From: Aphidius gifuensis
Lineage: Eukaryota > Arthropoda > Insecta > Hymenoptera > Braconidae
NCBI RefSeq assembly: GCF_014905175.1
Contig: NC_057788.1
Location: forward strand, 23,282,154-23,346,153
Direction of reading: 5' to 3'
Length of the DNA: 64,000 nucleotides
The notes under the pieces were generated by a model. The model had not been told where the DNA came from and did not search any database. It saw nothing but the letters and a program-made list of their open reading frames with translations. Position 1 is the first letter of the stretch. Each line of letters opens with the position of its first letter. Positions 46,592 through 61,586 of this stretch are shown in pieces. Both the position numbers and the translations under genes were made by a program.

Positions 46592-49500
46592 CTGAAACAA
46601 AAATTATATATTACATCAATAGAAAAAAAATTAAATCATCCACCAAATATATATTTTTATTACATTTTTCACAGTATAACATTAATAGCTCAATAATTAT
46701 TATAACAAAGTGGCATTTCTTTAAAAATATAAAGAAAAAAAGTTACAATGTCTTTGGAGCTCTTCCAAAATGCATGCACTTACGTTGACAATTTCATATA
46801 AAAATGGGAATTTTAATGTCATTCATTTACGTAATAGGATTGCCAAGTTATACTCGTAAATTTGAATGATTCAGAGTTTAGTTATCTTGAGTTTATTTCA
46901 TTTTCTTAAGTACATATCTAAGTCACCAATAGTATCATATGTTTTTTTTTTTTTACCTTAAAAAATTATCAGATTTTATACTAGTTTCAATTTTATTTGA
47001 GCTTTAGAAAATTTAATTAAATTTGTTTATATTTTATGAGACGTTTATGATTTTTTTTTTTTTTACTTGTGATATATTCAAAATGTTTCACTTGTATTAA
47101 TTAATTTGTATTGTATGATGAATATTACATAGACCTTCGTCATGCATTGAGTCAAGGGTAGAAATATCAAGACCATCTTTGCGTGTCAAGTCATGTACAA
47201 GGGCATATTTTCTCATTGAAACATTTCAACTATAGCAGTCCTATTTCAAGCTCAAGTCATGATTTTCAAATCCTTCGTCAAATTAATTTATCACGCAGCT
47301 ATGAAAAATTAATTTAATCTCAATGCTAATCTATTTTTTTTTGTTCAAATAATTATTTAACAATTAATTTATAAAAAAAATCGAAAAAAAGATTAAATAT
47401 TCAATAATAAATTTAAAATAATAATTTAATAATATTATGATAATCCAAATGATGGATTATTTATTATTAAAATTTGATATATTTAATATTTTAATTTATT
47501 TTCGAAGCATATAATATTTTGCCCAAACTGTTTTCCATTTTATATGTATCATGAAAAGCCTTATGGTGATGATGACAATGATGATGTTGATGGACATATA
47601 TTAAAGTCTATATATTGCGTTGCAGATACTCATTAAATTTGGTTAGATTTTGCGGTTGGAAAATTAGAAATTAATGTTCTATATCGTGCTGATGCGTCAT
47701 AAACAGATATTTGCCAATTATATCTTGACCACATTACTCATCTCATTTAATTCAACAAGTCAAAGCATCAAAGTAATATCTAATTTTCTTTGATATAAAT
47801 ATATATATACATATTTAATATTTATAATATTAATTAATAACTCATTTTATTTTCACAAGTAATAATCAATATGTCTATTAAATTTTAATTTCATTTTTAA
47901 TTAAAATAAAAAAAAATGAAAAATTTTAAACTACTAAATTTTTATTTTAATCTAAAAATAGGATGTTTTTTTTTTTGATGGGAATAAAAGATTTTTGATT
48001 AAGGTCGAGTTTATGTGGCCTTAAACTTTGCGTGACTCATTGCCAGTTAAAAAATTAGTAAAAATAAAAATAATAATTTTGATTTAAAGACAAAATATTG
48101 ATTATATAAAATAGCCTTGTATGAAATGATAATTATTATTGAATATTTAATCATGTTATTTTATCATTAATTTAAACAAATTGACATTGATGTATCAACA
48201 GTTTACTGATGCATCGAGAATCAATCAAATACAGTTTACCTTTCGCAAATAACTAAATTTTATATACCTAGGATCAATATTTATTATTTTTTTTTTTTGG
48301 ATTAATTATATATTTTAAAATGTTGGTGTTGATTTTCTTTTTCTTTTTTCTTTTGATAGTTAAATCACTGGTTTTTTTTTACCTGTTATGTGTGATAAAT
48401 ATACACATGTATGCATCCCTGAACTTTCGACCTCTCAATTCACTTGAAACTTAAGTTTTATTTTTTTTATCATTTTGGTACTTTTGAATTTTTTATGAAA
48501 ACCAATTTGTGCTTGTGTTTTAACCTAAGAAATATTCATTTTCATTTGATTTTAATATTATTCATTTTTCTTTATTTATATAGTCCAAGCTTGATATTTA
48601 TTATTTTTCTTGTTTTTTAAAAAGTAGAGAGACATAAAAAAAGTAGAAAAAAAAATTTAATAATGAATATTTGAAAAGACTAAAAGTTTTAGAAAATTAT
48701 TTATAGATGCCTAGAGAACTGGAAAATATACCCTTTCACGTATTATCATCCCTTCCTGATCTTTTACACACCCACTAAGAGTCTATCAAAATTTATGTGG
48801 TTCTGGGGACATCCTCTGTAGTAGTACCATTTGTATAATACCACCAAGTTCAGTATGAATTTTCCTCTTTACATTGTCTGCTATAGTTAAACACTCACAA
48901 CCACAAAAACTTATACACAACTAAAATTTATACATATAATTTATCATTTTATTTTCATTGATTTTTTTTTTTTTTTTTTTCAAAGAAAATACTATTTGAT
49001 AATGAAAAAAAAAAAGAAAAATTATTATTTAAAATTAAATTTATTAAGCTAATTTTTATATTGATTAAAAAAATTAGTTTTATTTTGATTTTTTGTTTTT
49101 TTTTACTGCAAATACATGTTTTGATAAACTACTGATGATGTTATTGTTAAAAATTAAATCATACATCTCAATTGTTATTCATAATATATATTGTTTTATA
49201 AAAACAATGAATAATTTTTTTTTTTTTTATCAGGACAAGTGTATTCATGTTTATGTTGGCAGAAAATAAGTATGTGCAGTATGTGACTTTTATCATGTGC
49301 ATGGTTAATAATAAAAGATTTTTTTTTTCGCTCAACTTACAAATAAAAACAAGTAAAAAAAAAAATATATACATTGTTTTGTATTATAATAGTATCTTCA
49401 GCTTTTGTAAATGTATGATAACGAGCTAAAACTTGGAAAATCTTTTGTAATTTACATGTATTTAATTTTTACTTTTAGAACTTTAAATAGTTCTTGAGAA

Positions 49501-52500
49501 AATCCTTAATAGATATTTTTTTTTTTTCAAAAATAGATGCAAATTTTATATATAGAAAAATTTTCTTTTAAATATTTTATTATTTGAATGAATTTTATTT
49601 TAGATATTCAAGTTTTAAAAAAATATATATAGATAGACAATTGAAGTGGTTTTGTATTGGTATTTTTTTTTTTTCTTACTTTATTTGAATCAAATGTCTT
49701 ATCCATATAATCCAACTGGTGCAGAAAAATAAAATTCAACAAAGTTTTTAAGATACAGAATACTCAATGTTGAAATTTTCCAGTGACAGAGGCTCAATTT
49801 TTTTTATTTTTTTTTTTTGTTTCTTACTTTTGTGCTTTTTTATTATTTTATTTTATATTTTTTTTTTGTTATTATTATTTTTGAGTTAGGTCAGTATCAC
49901 TATACTGTGAAATATTTTTATATTTTAAACTTGAATATTAAATCCTAGCCAATATAAAAGTTTGCAAATCTTTTATTTAATTTAATTTTTTATTATCATT
50001 TTTCAACATTTGTAATACTTGATATAAAAAAATTATAAATTTCTCATCTCTTTTATTTGCTTTGAGTAAAAAAATAAAATAAAAAAATATAACAGCTACA
50101 AATAAAAATACATTTGATAATTTTTTTTTTTTTTATCACTTGAATAACCCTGAGATATATTTTTTCACTTGAAATATTGTTAAAAGTAATTGTACTGTAT
50201 AAGAAAAGATGATTGAGTAATTTTCTTCTTTGAGAATTCAAGCATGATTGCTTGCTTTTCTCTCGACATCTTGATGAACATCTATTTTTGAAAGTCTGTG
50301 CATCTTTTTTTTTTCCTTATCCTTATTATATTTATTTATCGTTTATTTTGTTTTTGTTATAACAAAAAAAAAAAAAAATTTCAAATTGATCAGTTTAGAT
50401 AGATAGTTAGAAAAAAAAAGAAACTAATAGTAAACTTTTTTTGCGATTTATATATCGATTGCAAAAGGGTTGTCTAGATTTACAAGTTTTACATTGGTTG
50501 TAAGTGGAGTATATTTATATATGTGATGTCGAATTTCCGAAAGCTAATTCAAAATTGACACAGGAGTTGAACAAATATATATTCTGGGTCAATTTTTCAA
50601 TTCATCGAGTGTAACAGGATATTCTAGAAATTCGTTTTACATGTATACATATATACTGATGACACATCTTGAAAGCCACGGAAATAAAACTAAACCAAAA
50701 CATCAAAAAGAATGAAAAAAGAAAAAAAAAAACTTATTGTCATATTGATCTATGAAAATCAATAACTAATTTTCTTCAAAGGTTATTTAAATTTTTTATT
50801 TTTTTCTCCATTCTAACAAAATTTATAAATATTACAATGCTTCTGAAAATGCTTTGTAAATGAAAAGAGTTATTATGCTTATTAATTTTATTTCATCATC
50901 AAATATTTTTTTTATTTTTTATGTCTTTAGTTATTATTTAAGAGGAAATAATAATAATACTATTGTTATTTATTTTATAATTTACTGATTTATTGTTTAC
51001 ACTTGAATGCTCTTGTATATGATATATAAATTTAAGCTTTTTTTTGAGTAGCTTAAATTTATTTTGCAAGTATATACTTGTTGTATTAATGACTCGTGAG
51101 TTTTGCCGTTGGGAAATAAACTTTTTCTTAAATATATATATAAAAATTCTAAAATTCAACAGGATGATACTTTTTTAAAAAATTTATGTATAACCTTTAC
51201 TCATCTAACTTTTATCAATTTTGTTTTTTTTTTTTAACTTTTGCAAGTTTTTTTTTTGAGATAAATTTTCTTGCTTATTTGATGAATTTTTTTTATTTTG
51301 TCGTTGGTAGATACAAATCGTTTTTTTTTTTTTTATTTATTTACTCAATTTGTTTAATTTTAGTGATATAGTTTATTCGTATCAAGCTTAGTATACAAAT
51401 AAATAAAATAAAATTGATTTAAAAAATCAAAAAAACGTGTAAATATATATGGAATAAATTTAACTCATCAAATAAAATTTTAAAAGATGAAAGTATATCA
51501 TAATTAAAATTAAAATTTTATATTTTTTGATGAATAAAATTTTCTTGTATAAATTTTTTATGAAAATTGTTTTTCATTAAGTTTTTTGTCATTAACAAAT
51601 TTATCAGTCAAAAGAGATTAAAATTTTTTTTTTAATGACAATAAGTTTTATATACTCGTTAAAAAAAAAAATATAATCAAAGACAATAAAATGCACTCAG
51701 ATATGACATGATTAAACGACAATATTTATCATGAGAAAATAAAAAGAGAAAAAAAAAAATTCAAGACAATTCAATGACGACAAAAAATCAAATACAATCG
51801 AGTTTTTCATTCGAATATTTTTTCTTCATGTATTTTCTGTATTTTTTTTTTCATTTTTTTATTTTTTTTAACATCCCAAGGGATTTTAATCTGAGAAAAA
51901 CTACTGAATAAGTATTGAATTTTTTTTTTTCGTATTTTATTTTATACATGTATATATTTTTTTATTTTTTTTTATCATTTTTTTTTTTTCATTACCAATG
52001 ATGTATTTGCCTTCATCCAAATTCTTATTTTTTTTAAATTTAAAATTTTCCTCATGGCTTATTGGAAAAAGTGCATTTTCATTGCCGAATGGTAGCACAT
52101 TATTTTTATTTTTTTATGATATATATATATATACAAAAAAATTGCTAAAAAATTTACAAAAACAAATCCCCAAGGCAATTTTTCTTTTTGACAACAAATA
52201 AGATAAAGTACAAAAACGATTAAATTCTATATCTTGTGTGACAGTTTGAATAAAAAAGAAAAAAAAATTCGATGAAATATTTTAAAAGTATATGAAATTT
52301 AAATTTTCAAGATCTCACTGATTCGATGTGTAATATGATAATTGTTGTTAAATTGTAAACTCATGTCTTTTCATAAACTTTCTTACTATAAATTGGAGAA
52401 AATTTAATTTACCAAGAAATTTTATGTATAAGAAACTTAGGATTTAATGATAACGATTAAAACATTAATTTTCATTTATCTATTTGTCTATTATTATATA

Positions 52501-55500
52501 TGGAAAAATAAAATGAAAGTTTAACTTGCTGAAAATATCAAGTTATCACACATAACAATTACGAAGATTTTCAATTTTCATTTAATGAAAATAATAATAA
52601 AAAAATAACAACAACAAATTTTATCAAAAGTTTTCTATATAAGTATTTGAGAAAAAATAAAATAAAAAACGTTTTGTAACTTTTTGAAATATTTTAGCAC
52701 ATCTTTTTCTTTAAAAACTTTTGTAATACAAGCTTTTTTAACTTTTCAATTCTTCACTCTAGGGACGATGTACTTGGAAATAAAAAATGAGTAAAGCTTT
52801 TGCTAAAAAACAAAAAAATACATGTATTACAACAAATTTTTTTGAGACTTGTTATTAGGTAAATACAATTTACAAATTGTTTTAGAAACAGTAATAATGA
52901 AAAATTCTAAATTCCTTTTTATTTTTAATCAATGTTTTTTGTTTTTTTTTTCGTTTGTGCAAGCTCGACGATAAATTTATGTTTTTCCGAGTGTAATCTT
53001 AGAAGGCATGACCTCACTGCAAAACCTTTACTTTTATTTTCTCTATTTTTTTTTTTTAGTTTTTTTTATTCATTTTATTTTTTTCATTTGTTCATTTGTT
53101 GTGCCTTCCTATAGTCTTTCTTTGAGAAGAAAAAAAGTAATGTCCTAAAGTTGAATAAATTTGTAAATGCAAATTTCGACATATTGCCGAGAGTTTACTG
53201 AGTATTTTTTCATACAATTATCATGAATTATTATATTTTTTATTACGTTATTATTAATAATGAATTTTTAAATTTGTAATTATTATTTTTTGAATAATTC
53301 AGAGATTTAGGTAATTTAAATTCAAATGATTCTGTAATATTGAAATCAGTGATTATACTAATTTAATTTCAAAAATGAATTATTATTAAATTTTTTTTTT
53401 TTAATATTTAAATAGTTAAAATAATTTCCAAGTAATTTCAAATTTAAGTTGTAATATTTAATAAAATTTTGAGGATATGTTGGTACTTGAGTTATATATA
53501 CACTGAACTATCAAGAATGCCAATATGGTTTCGTGGTTGACATATGTTGAATGGACATGTGTCAACAACTTGCCAAGAATTTATTATCTCAAAGTCAACT
53601 GATTCATAACATGTTTTGAAAATTCTTGAAATTTTTATTTGACTTTAAATAATTTATTTAAATATTCTTAAAAAAATAAAAAACAATAACAATTCTACAA
53701 ATTAAAAGCTTGAAAATTAATTTGATAAAAAATGATTAAATTGATTTAAAAAAATTTCTATATTATATGAATTTTTTTGTCAGTATTTTATTTATTTATT
53801 TTTGAAATAATATTATATATTTATGAGTTTATTCAAGTTAAATTGATATCAAAAAAAGTCTGTTCAATTTTTTACGTATTGATATATAAAAGTTAATGGC
53901 TCACTTGATATCGTAATGCATCTCAATTTATCTGACTAAATATCAGAGGTTGAAATAAATAAATAAATAAATAACCAAAAAAAAGAATATATGTCAATGT
54001 CAACTGAATTTATAAATTATTAATCAACAAAAGTTTTAATTTTAAATTCGATTATTTATTTTTTTTATTAATAGTACAGATAAAAAAAAAAAATAATAAT
54101 AAAAATAATAGAATGATTAAATATTCATTTCTGTGAGTATTATTTGCACTGTGATATAAAAACGTCAGCTATAATAAATAAATGCATAAAATATAAAATA
54201 TCATGAGAGATAATATATGATAGACAGGTTTTATATTTATATAATCATCACAAGTCAATATTTCTGTTGTTTGAATTTATGAATTTAATCATAAATGATG
54301 TTGAAAAAAATTAATATACATTTGTGAATAGAAAAAAAAAATAGTAATATATTATTATTAAATATTGTATTTGATAGGAAATTAAAGTAAAATCAATTTT
54401 CTTCAGGAAACATAAGAAATTTTAATATTTAACTATATAAATAATAATAATTTTTTTTTTTCTATGAACAATATAATTTTCTCGTTTTATTCATTTTATT
54501 TTGCAATCATTTTGTTATAAAATTATTGCATATTTTTTATTATATAGCTTTTGTAAAAAATAATGATGATAATTGGAAAAAAATGTCGATTATAAAGTTT
54601 TTTTTTTTTTTAAGCTTTATAATATTTCTTTGAATATATACTTGTTCATTATTTTACCAGGTGTTGAATGGATATTTTTTCTTTTGTATACATTTTTTTT
54701 TGTTTTTTTTTTTTTTTTTTATACTAAAAGAAACAAGTGTGTCACTTTCCAGTCTAGTTATAACCCAAAGTTCCAGATGGTCTAGGAAAAATCAAGTAAT
54801 TCAAGATATTATATATACCATCTTGGTTTCAAAGAGAAAAAAAGGTCAAAAAAAAAATAAAAATTAAAAAAAAAAATATAAAAGTGTTCCTCAAGGTGCT
54901 TTTTATTAGTCCAACTTGTTGGGATATATATAGGTATATATAGTACTTGAAATTTTTCGTGACTATTATTTTCACGCATAATACTTTTTTAGAGATGAAA
55001 AAAATATATGACTAGACTCGTTATTGCACTTGAATTTTTTAGGGCAAAAATCAAGATATATATCCAACAAATAAAAGAAAGTATTTTTAAAAAATAATTG
55101 GATTTTGATGAGTTTTTGAATGAATCATAAATTTTTTGATGCAAAAATAATTACTTTTTCATGAATCCGATTGTTTATTATTATTATTATTATTCCTTCT
55201 TTAATAATTTTTTATTTTTTTTTAATTACTAATATACTTAAATTACATAATTTAAGAAAATTTGATTTATGATTTTTCTTTTTTATATATAAAGCTGTGA
55301 TTTACTAAAAAAATGAAAGTTTTATATTTCAATTAATTTAATATTTTTATGCATAAAAATATTTATTATTAATAAAAAAGTTTGACTATAATAATCATAA
55401 TTATCTTTTAATAAATTTATAATCTTTAAAAAATATAAAAAAGTATAAAGAAAATAATAATAATATAATTATACTGTTCATCTTGAAACTTTTTTACTAG

Positions 55501-56184
55501 TTGAGTAAACTTTTTTTTTATCAAAAATCTTATTTTATTCTTTTTTTTTTTCTCAACATTTAAGTTTTGAAATGAAGTACTTTACCTTACTGTAGAATAA
55601 TGCTAATTTGTAATGCAAAAATGAGCATGGTTTTCGACATTTGATAAAAAAAAAAAAAAAAAAATTGACTTTGAATGAAAGTGTTGTAACAGACAACATA
55701 AAACCCCGGTTGAAAATATAAAAAAATATTCAAGTTATCTATATATTCAACTACACCTGGTATCGTCTATTTATTTATCTACATACTGTCACATACAAAA
55801 AAGCTCTTGTTGATATAGCAAAAAAAAAAGGAAAAAAAAAAGCCGTAATACCTACTTTAAAAATTTTAAATAATAAAAAAAAAAAGAAAAGAAAAAATAT
55901 GTCAAGTTTAAAATATATATAAGGATAACAAATTTTAATTTGTAGTTTCTTTGATGATGAAATTTATATAGGAAATATTCTCAACTATTATAAATTAAAA
56001 TTTTTAATTATTATAAAAATTGCCATTGATTAACTTGGCTTTGTATATATATATATATATATTTTTTTTTTTTTGCATTTTTCTATTTTAAAAACTCATC
56101 AAAATGCATCAACATTATGACAAGCTCTAAATATACATTTAAATCAATTTACATAAAAAATATAATAATAAATTATATACTCAC
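46592..56184. other. Long intron-like region upstream of the membrane protein gene
   Basis: 9.6 kb with no credible coding sequence in either strand, dominated by poly-A/T and TA repeats. Mixed-composition patches near 47110-47290 and 48700-48910 have no open frame of note. The acceptor at 46592 and the donor at 56184 on minus suggest this is a leader intron of the gene ending at 43115. Confidence 0.4.
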
Positions 56185-56260
56185 CACAATTTTACTGTCA
56201 AAAGTTTTGCTAATATTCACTTCAATCCAACTGTCCAGTGAAACTTCATAATTTGACCAT
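56185..56260 (-). other. Candidate 5'-untranslated exon of the membrane protein gene
   Basis: On the minus strand AAAATTGTG/GTGAGTAT gives a good donor at 56184. The sequence before it has the mini-frame ATGAAGTTTCACTGG, ending at TGA after ten codons, so it could be a leader exon with a small upstream frame. The 5' boundary is nominal. Confidence 0.25.
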
Positions 56261-59200
56261 TAAAATGTCTTTTTTTTTTTTATTTTGTTTTGTTAATTTT
56301 CATCTTTGTCCAGTAAAACTTTACTCTATTTATTCAAAAAAACAAAAAATGAAAATCAACTAGTTTAAAGTTTAGATAATTTATTAATACATATATCATT
56401 ATTTACATAATATTTTTTCTTAAAAAATAAATTATGAATTAATTTTTTCAATATATTTGTATTTATGATTTGTTATTTAAATTTTCAAATAATAAATTAT
56501 ATATATTTAAGTTGAATAACTTGGTTATATTGGCTAAAAGAAAAAACTTAAAACTTTTGGTGTGCAGTATACTTGATCTGGCAAAAAGCCAAAAGTAAAA
56601 GTTGCTGATCGAAAAAAAAAAAAAAAACCCTTTTTAACGTTTTACCAATAAATAAATATATATACCTGGATATACATCCAATAAATTTACCAGCAATTCA
56701 AAATTGCTTTTCTGAGATAAGTCGTTTTCATTTTCTGCACTAATCCGATATATATTTTTTTTTACTTTTTAATCCTTACAAATAAAAATTAATCGTCATA
56801 CAATTTATTAACATTTTAAAATATATTTAAAAAACAAAAATTTCTTTTTTTATAATGATGATTTTTTTAATGAAAATTAATTGTTTTTCATTGATGAAAA
56901 TATCTGATTAATTTTTTCTTTTTTTTTTTAATTGAAGAAAATTTAGAAAAGCTCAGTTATAATTGTCGTTGTTTTCACGACGGCACTGAGCTGACTGAAA
57001 ATTGTTGGCATATGCTACCTGAAAGCCTTCTTGTTTCACACTAGAAAATTCGAATCATGCGCACGCTCATATTACGATTATTCATAGGTACATTTATTGG
57101 TATATATATACTTCTTCTTATGCTTTGTACTAAATTGCGTATATATATATATTATTATAAACCATTGTATTTATATTGTATATATATATATGACCCCAAT
57201 ATTCTATATGTAATATATATATACATTATACTACCCTCTTTTGTTAAAATTTAAATCATAACTACCACTCGTTGAAAAATATCATTGAGACTGAGAATAC
57301 ATCTGGCACCTTTTTATCAATGCCATTATTGAATTAGAGGACTTTTTTTTTATTTTTTTTACGTATTTTTTAAATATATAATTATTCAATCATTTTAAAT
57401 AATGGAATATTTTTTTTTTTAACTTTTTAAATTGTAATAAGTCTACTGATGTCAAAAAAAAAAATAATATATTATTCTTCGAGTGGTTTTTGATTTAAAG
57501 CTTTTTTTTCTTTTTGTAGAAATTTAATTTTTCTTTATTTGGAATATTAATCTTCATTACTTTTAATGAAAATGAAATGTTAGTTTTTTTGTTTTTTTGT
57601 TTTTTTTTTTTTATACAAGATTATACATGTAAGTTGTCGGAAAAACTCTTGGTAGTTGACCAAGGTTTTTTTTTTATTCATTCAACACAATTTTTATTAT
57701 TATTTTAGATGATTTTTTTTTATTTTTAAAAGGATTTTCTCTTTTTTTTTTATTGTGACCAAAGCACTTTATTGAAAAGTCTATAGAAAAAACGTGCAAT
57801 GAATCGATTGGTTCGCTTGAAAATGGTTTTTTTTTTCCTGATTTTGTGGCTAGTGTTGGATTTACGGGTTCTTCTCTAAGGATTTATCGTTTAAGTCCTT
57901 CGAAGAGTAAAAATAAAAATCAACCACATATTCACAAGTTTTACAAGTAAACGATCAAAAATAAATATAAATTTTTCTTTGTTTTTTTTTTTTTATATTT
58001 TTTAAACTTCATGTGGTCAATATTTTCTTTTTCAAAAAATATTCTTCAACACGTTTATCTTGGCTATATACACTAGAGAATTTTGAATCAAAATAGTTTT
58101 ATTCAAGTCACGTATATAGAACGTGCATTGCTTGCTTTTTGAATATTGTTGAAAGATATAATATATATCTAGCTATTAAACCGTCATCAATTGCATCATC
58201 TATAGCCGAGTGGTCAAATACAAGATCCATCGAATCATCATATACGTTAACTTCAATTAAACAACTGTTGGTGTTGAATATGCTATCCATGTATAGAAAC
58301 AATAAATAACATACTTGCTAAATTGCAACTTGTAATTCTCTCATTACTATATATATTAAAATCATCACTTTCTTACTCAAATATACAAATACACTGTCCA
58401 CACATATTAATTTAAACTTTAATTATGAATTTTAATTGTCATTACATATATACATGTAGTTTGAGTATTGCCAAATTAATTATTTTCTTACCAAAAGATT
58501 GAAAAAAAAGAAAAAAAAACATTCTCAAGTATTTATTTGAAATTTCAACAAGAATTTTGTTAATTTAATATTTAATTTTTGTTTTCAAACAAAATATTTA
58601 AAATAAATTTATGAAATTCTTTTAATCATTAAATATTAATTAATAAATACTTTAATTTTTATTAAAATATATTTACTTGATTCTTTTTATTAAAGCTTTT
58701 ATATTGTAGCTTAAATATTTGCCTGCTTTTTTTCGCGTTAAAAAAAAAAGAACATAACAGTAGATTATTATTATAATTTTTTTTTTTCCATTGTGCGTAG
58801 TTTAATTGGAGTAAAATGTACAACCTCCTGTACATTCTTAGGTTTTTTTAAAATAATTTTTATATAATTAATAAATGTAAAGTAGTTAGAAAAATATCAT
58901 CATCATTTTGAAGTTAAAACAATGAAGATTACAGTTGCGTTTAAATAAATATATTTTAAAACTAGATTTAATTAATTTTTTTTTATTTTTTATTGCTGAA
59001 AAAATGTGTTGTATCATGTATCCTATTTTTACATGGTTATTTTCGTTATTCTATTTTTATTTTATAATTGTTTTTATAAAATAATTATGACAAGTTTTTG
59101 AGTAATTAATTGTGTATTTTATTGATTACAAAAATGGTTAAAAGTATAAGGATAATTTTTTTTTTTTTTTTTTAAATTTATTGAATTTGTAATAATTAGG

Positions 59201-60569
59201 AAATAATTAATTTTATATAATTAAATTAGTTAGTGGGTTATGCTAATTTTTTTTTTTTTTTTAATTTAAATTTAATTTAATTTTGAACAAAATCATTTGG
59301 ACAATTGTATTATATTTAATTATGTTAATAGTTTAGTGGTAAATTGCATGTTGATGTACATATAAATATATAACTCTTTTTTTTTTTTTTGTGATAAAAT
59401 CATGACAATATGATTATCAAAATATTGACTATTAACGAACGTTTGTTCGATAAATTGGCCAATGCATTTCGAATATTCAAATAATTTTCGTGTAATAATG
59501 CCCTCATAAATTTCATTATAAATCTTCTATTTCTCTCTTGGTTTACATGTAGAAAATTTATTTATCTCTCATCTCTTATTCTCCTTTTCATATTTAAATT
59601 AAAATTCAATTTAACTTGGGATGATAAAACCGATTACTGATGCATTGAAAGTAAACAAATATATAAGTTATTTACAAAACAAACTTTATCAATATTTCCA
59701 ATTTTTTTAGATATATATATAATTGTATTACTCATTGTTTATTGAGCATGCAATATATATATTTTATTTTTTTTTTGAAGAAATTCTTTATAAAAGGAAT
59801 AAAACTCTTGAAATATTTATCATAAAATTTTATTTTACTATCTTGTTTTGTTGTATTCTTTATTTTATATATAAAAATGTTATAGTTTGTTGACACACAA
59901 ATAGCTACATGATTTATTTCTATTTTTTAAAATATTTTTTTCAATTATATTATTGGTTTTTCAGCAATTTATTTAGTCCAAATATATATAATACAAAAAT
60001 ACGACTTAAGATCAATTTTGATATTTTAAAAAAACATAAACCTCTTTTCTTTTTTTTCATTATTTTTTATTTTTAACAACATGGACATGTCAATTGTACA
60101 TTTCATTTAATTTATTTTTTTATATAAAACTTTTTCAATCACTCTTAAAACTTCATTATAAAAAAAAACTTGAAAAATAAAAACTTTGAAATCTTTATAA
60201 AAATTTGAAGATTAAAAAAATAAAAAGCAATTTATTTTTTCCATAACTACAATAGTATATATTATTAATATTTTTATTTATTTTTTTTTAATATTTATAT
60301 ATTACATTTTAATATTTTACAAAAATTATTAATTATTAAAATAACGTTAAAATAAACTTTTCAAAAAAATATATATGATGTTTAATTTAAATTTAACTCT
60401 TTATTATATCGTAAATAATTAATTTAATATTTAATATTTTCATAAATTTTTATCGGCACTTTTAATATTTTTCTCAATTATTTTCTACAATATGTAAATT
60501 TTTGCAAGTTCATTTGCATTTCATTTACTAAATTCAATTAAAGTCTTAATTTTTCTTTTAAATTTTTTT
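56261..60569. other. A/T-rich region, no gene recognised
   Basis: 4.3 kb of low-complexity sequence. A mixed patch at 56950-57060 (CGTTGTTTTCACGACGGCACTGAGC) could be the promoter of the minus-strand membrane protein gene. A 64-codon minus frame at 58108-58302 looks protein-like for a stretch but has no supporting splice sites. Confidence 0.4.
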
Positions 60570-61586
60570 TTATCTCGTTCGTTTATGCGTAGAAAATGCA
60601 ATTTTTAATAAATTCACAACTGGTGCTTCAAATGCCAATGATAAAAAAAATGACAATAAATATGATGCAACCAAATTACCAAAATATACAATCAACTAAA
60701 ATCAAAAAACAATATAAATTAAATTAACAACAAAATAATCTATCAATTAAGTAAATTTAAAAACTTACAACAATGCCATTGTGAAGATGAAGAGGACCAT
60801 CCATTTGTGTACTTATTATCATCATTAAAACTGGATGTACCAAGTATGCACAATATGTGAGTCTTGATAGTGGATACATGAGTCGTAATGAAAGTAAACT
60901 ATTGACAATTACTGCTGATCCAGTACAACATTGTATGACAATAAATGATATACTAATAGCCCATGCTGTATGACCAAATGCAGCATATATTGATGATGTT
61001 GTTACTGTTAAATTATCTGGATAAAGACCATATACAACACCAATCATTGTTCCAGTACTTGCAATCCATCCAATAAATTTAAACCACTTTAAATAAAACA
61101 AAAAAATTTAAATAATATTTAACTTAATTGTTAATTATTATTGAAGAAAAATAAAAAAAAAGCAAAAGTTATTAAATTTATAATACTAACACCAGGTGTA
61201 TGAAGTTTACAACTTGTCTTGAAAAGCAACCATCCAGTAATAATACCGACAAAGTAGGGTCCAGCCCTGAGCCATGGTTTGTCATAAAGTTCATCAAATA
61301 ATGCAAATGGTTCTTGAATTCTTTGATAAATAATTTATATTAAAATTAATTTCTACTAGTTATTATCATCAATTTAAAGTTTATAATAATTAATAACTTT
61401 ATTTATTTACCTGGCAATATAATCATTACTGTAGGCAATTGAAAATGTCGTTATCCATGATGTAATCATTAAAAAAATTATACTTGCTACAACAGTTTTA
61501 AAATATTTTACTGATAACAAAAGCAAAAGTATTCCAAGTACATAAAATTGTGTATCATTTGCCATGTACCAACTCCACATCATGCA
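60570..61586 (-). CDS. Nose-resistant-to-fluoxetine-type acyltransferase, C-terminal part (5' end not found)
   Basis: Minus-strand exons in order: 61411-61586, 61191-61320, 60769-61086 and 60570-60695 (donors gtaaat, gttagt, gtaagt; acceptors ttatag, tcaaag, ttaaag, tttag), all in phase, giving 249 residues. It is a multi-pass protein of the acyltransferase-3 family as in C. elegans NRF-6 and its many insect relatives, thought to act in lipid transport or acylation. Family marks: CMMWSWYMANDTQFYVLGIL, the turn PWLRAGPYFVGIITGWLL, GHTAWAISISFIVIQCCTGS, LSRLTYCAYLVHPVLMMI with the conserved HP, and a last membrane span. It ends STHKRTR. The first visible exon starts in phase 0 at TGC, so upstream exons with the N-terminal NRF domain lie beyond 61,586, either outside the window or in exons I could not see. 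Confidence 0.88.

Noticed and set aside
58108..58302. 64-codon minus frame (VNVYDDSMDLVFDHSAIDD).
   Set aside because: Looks somewhat protein-like, but there are no splice sites, no neighbouring exon and no family resemblance; kept only as a note.
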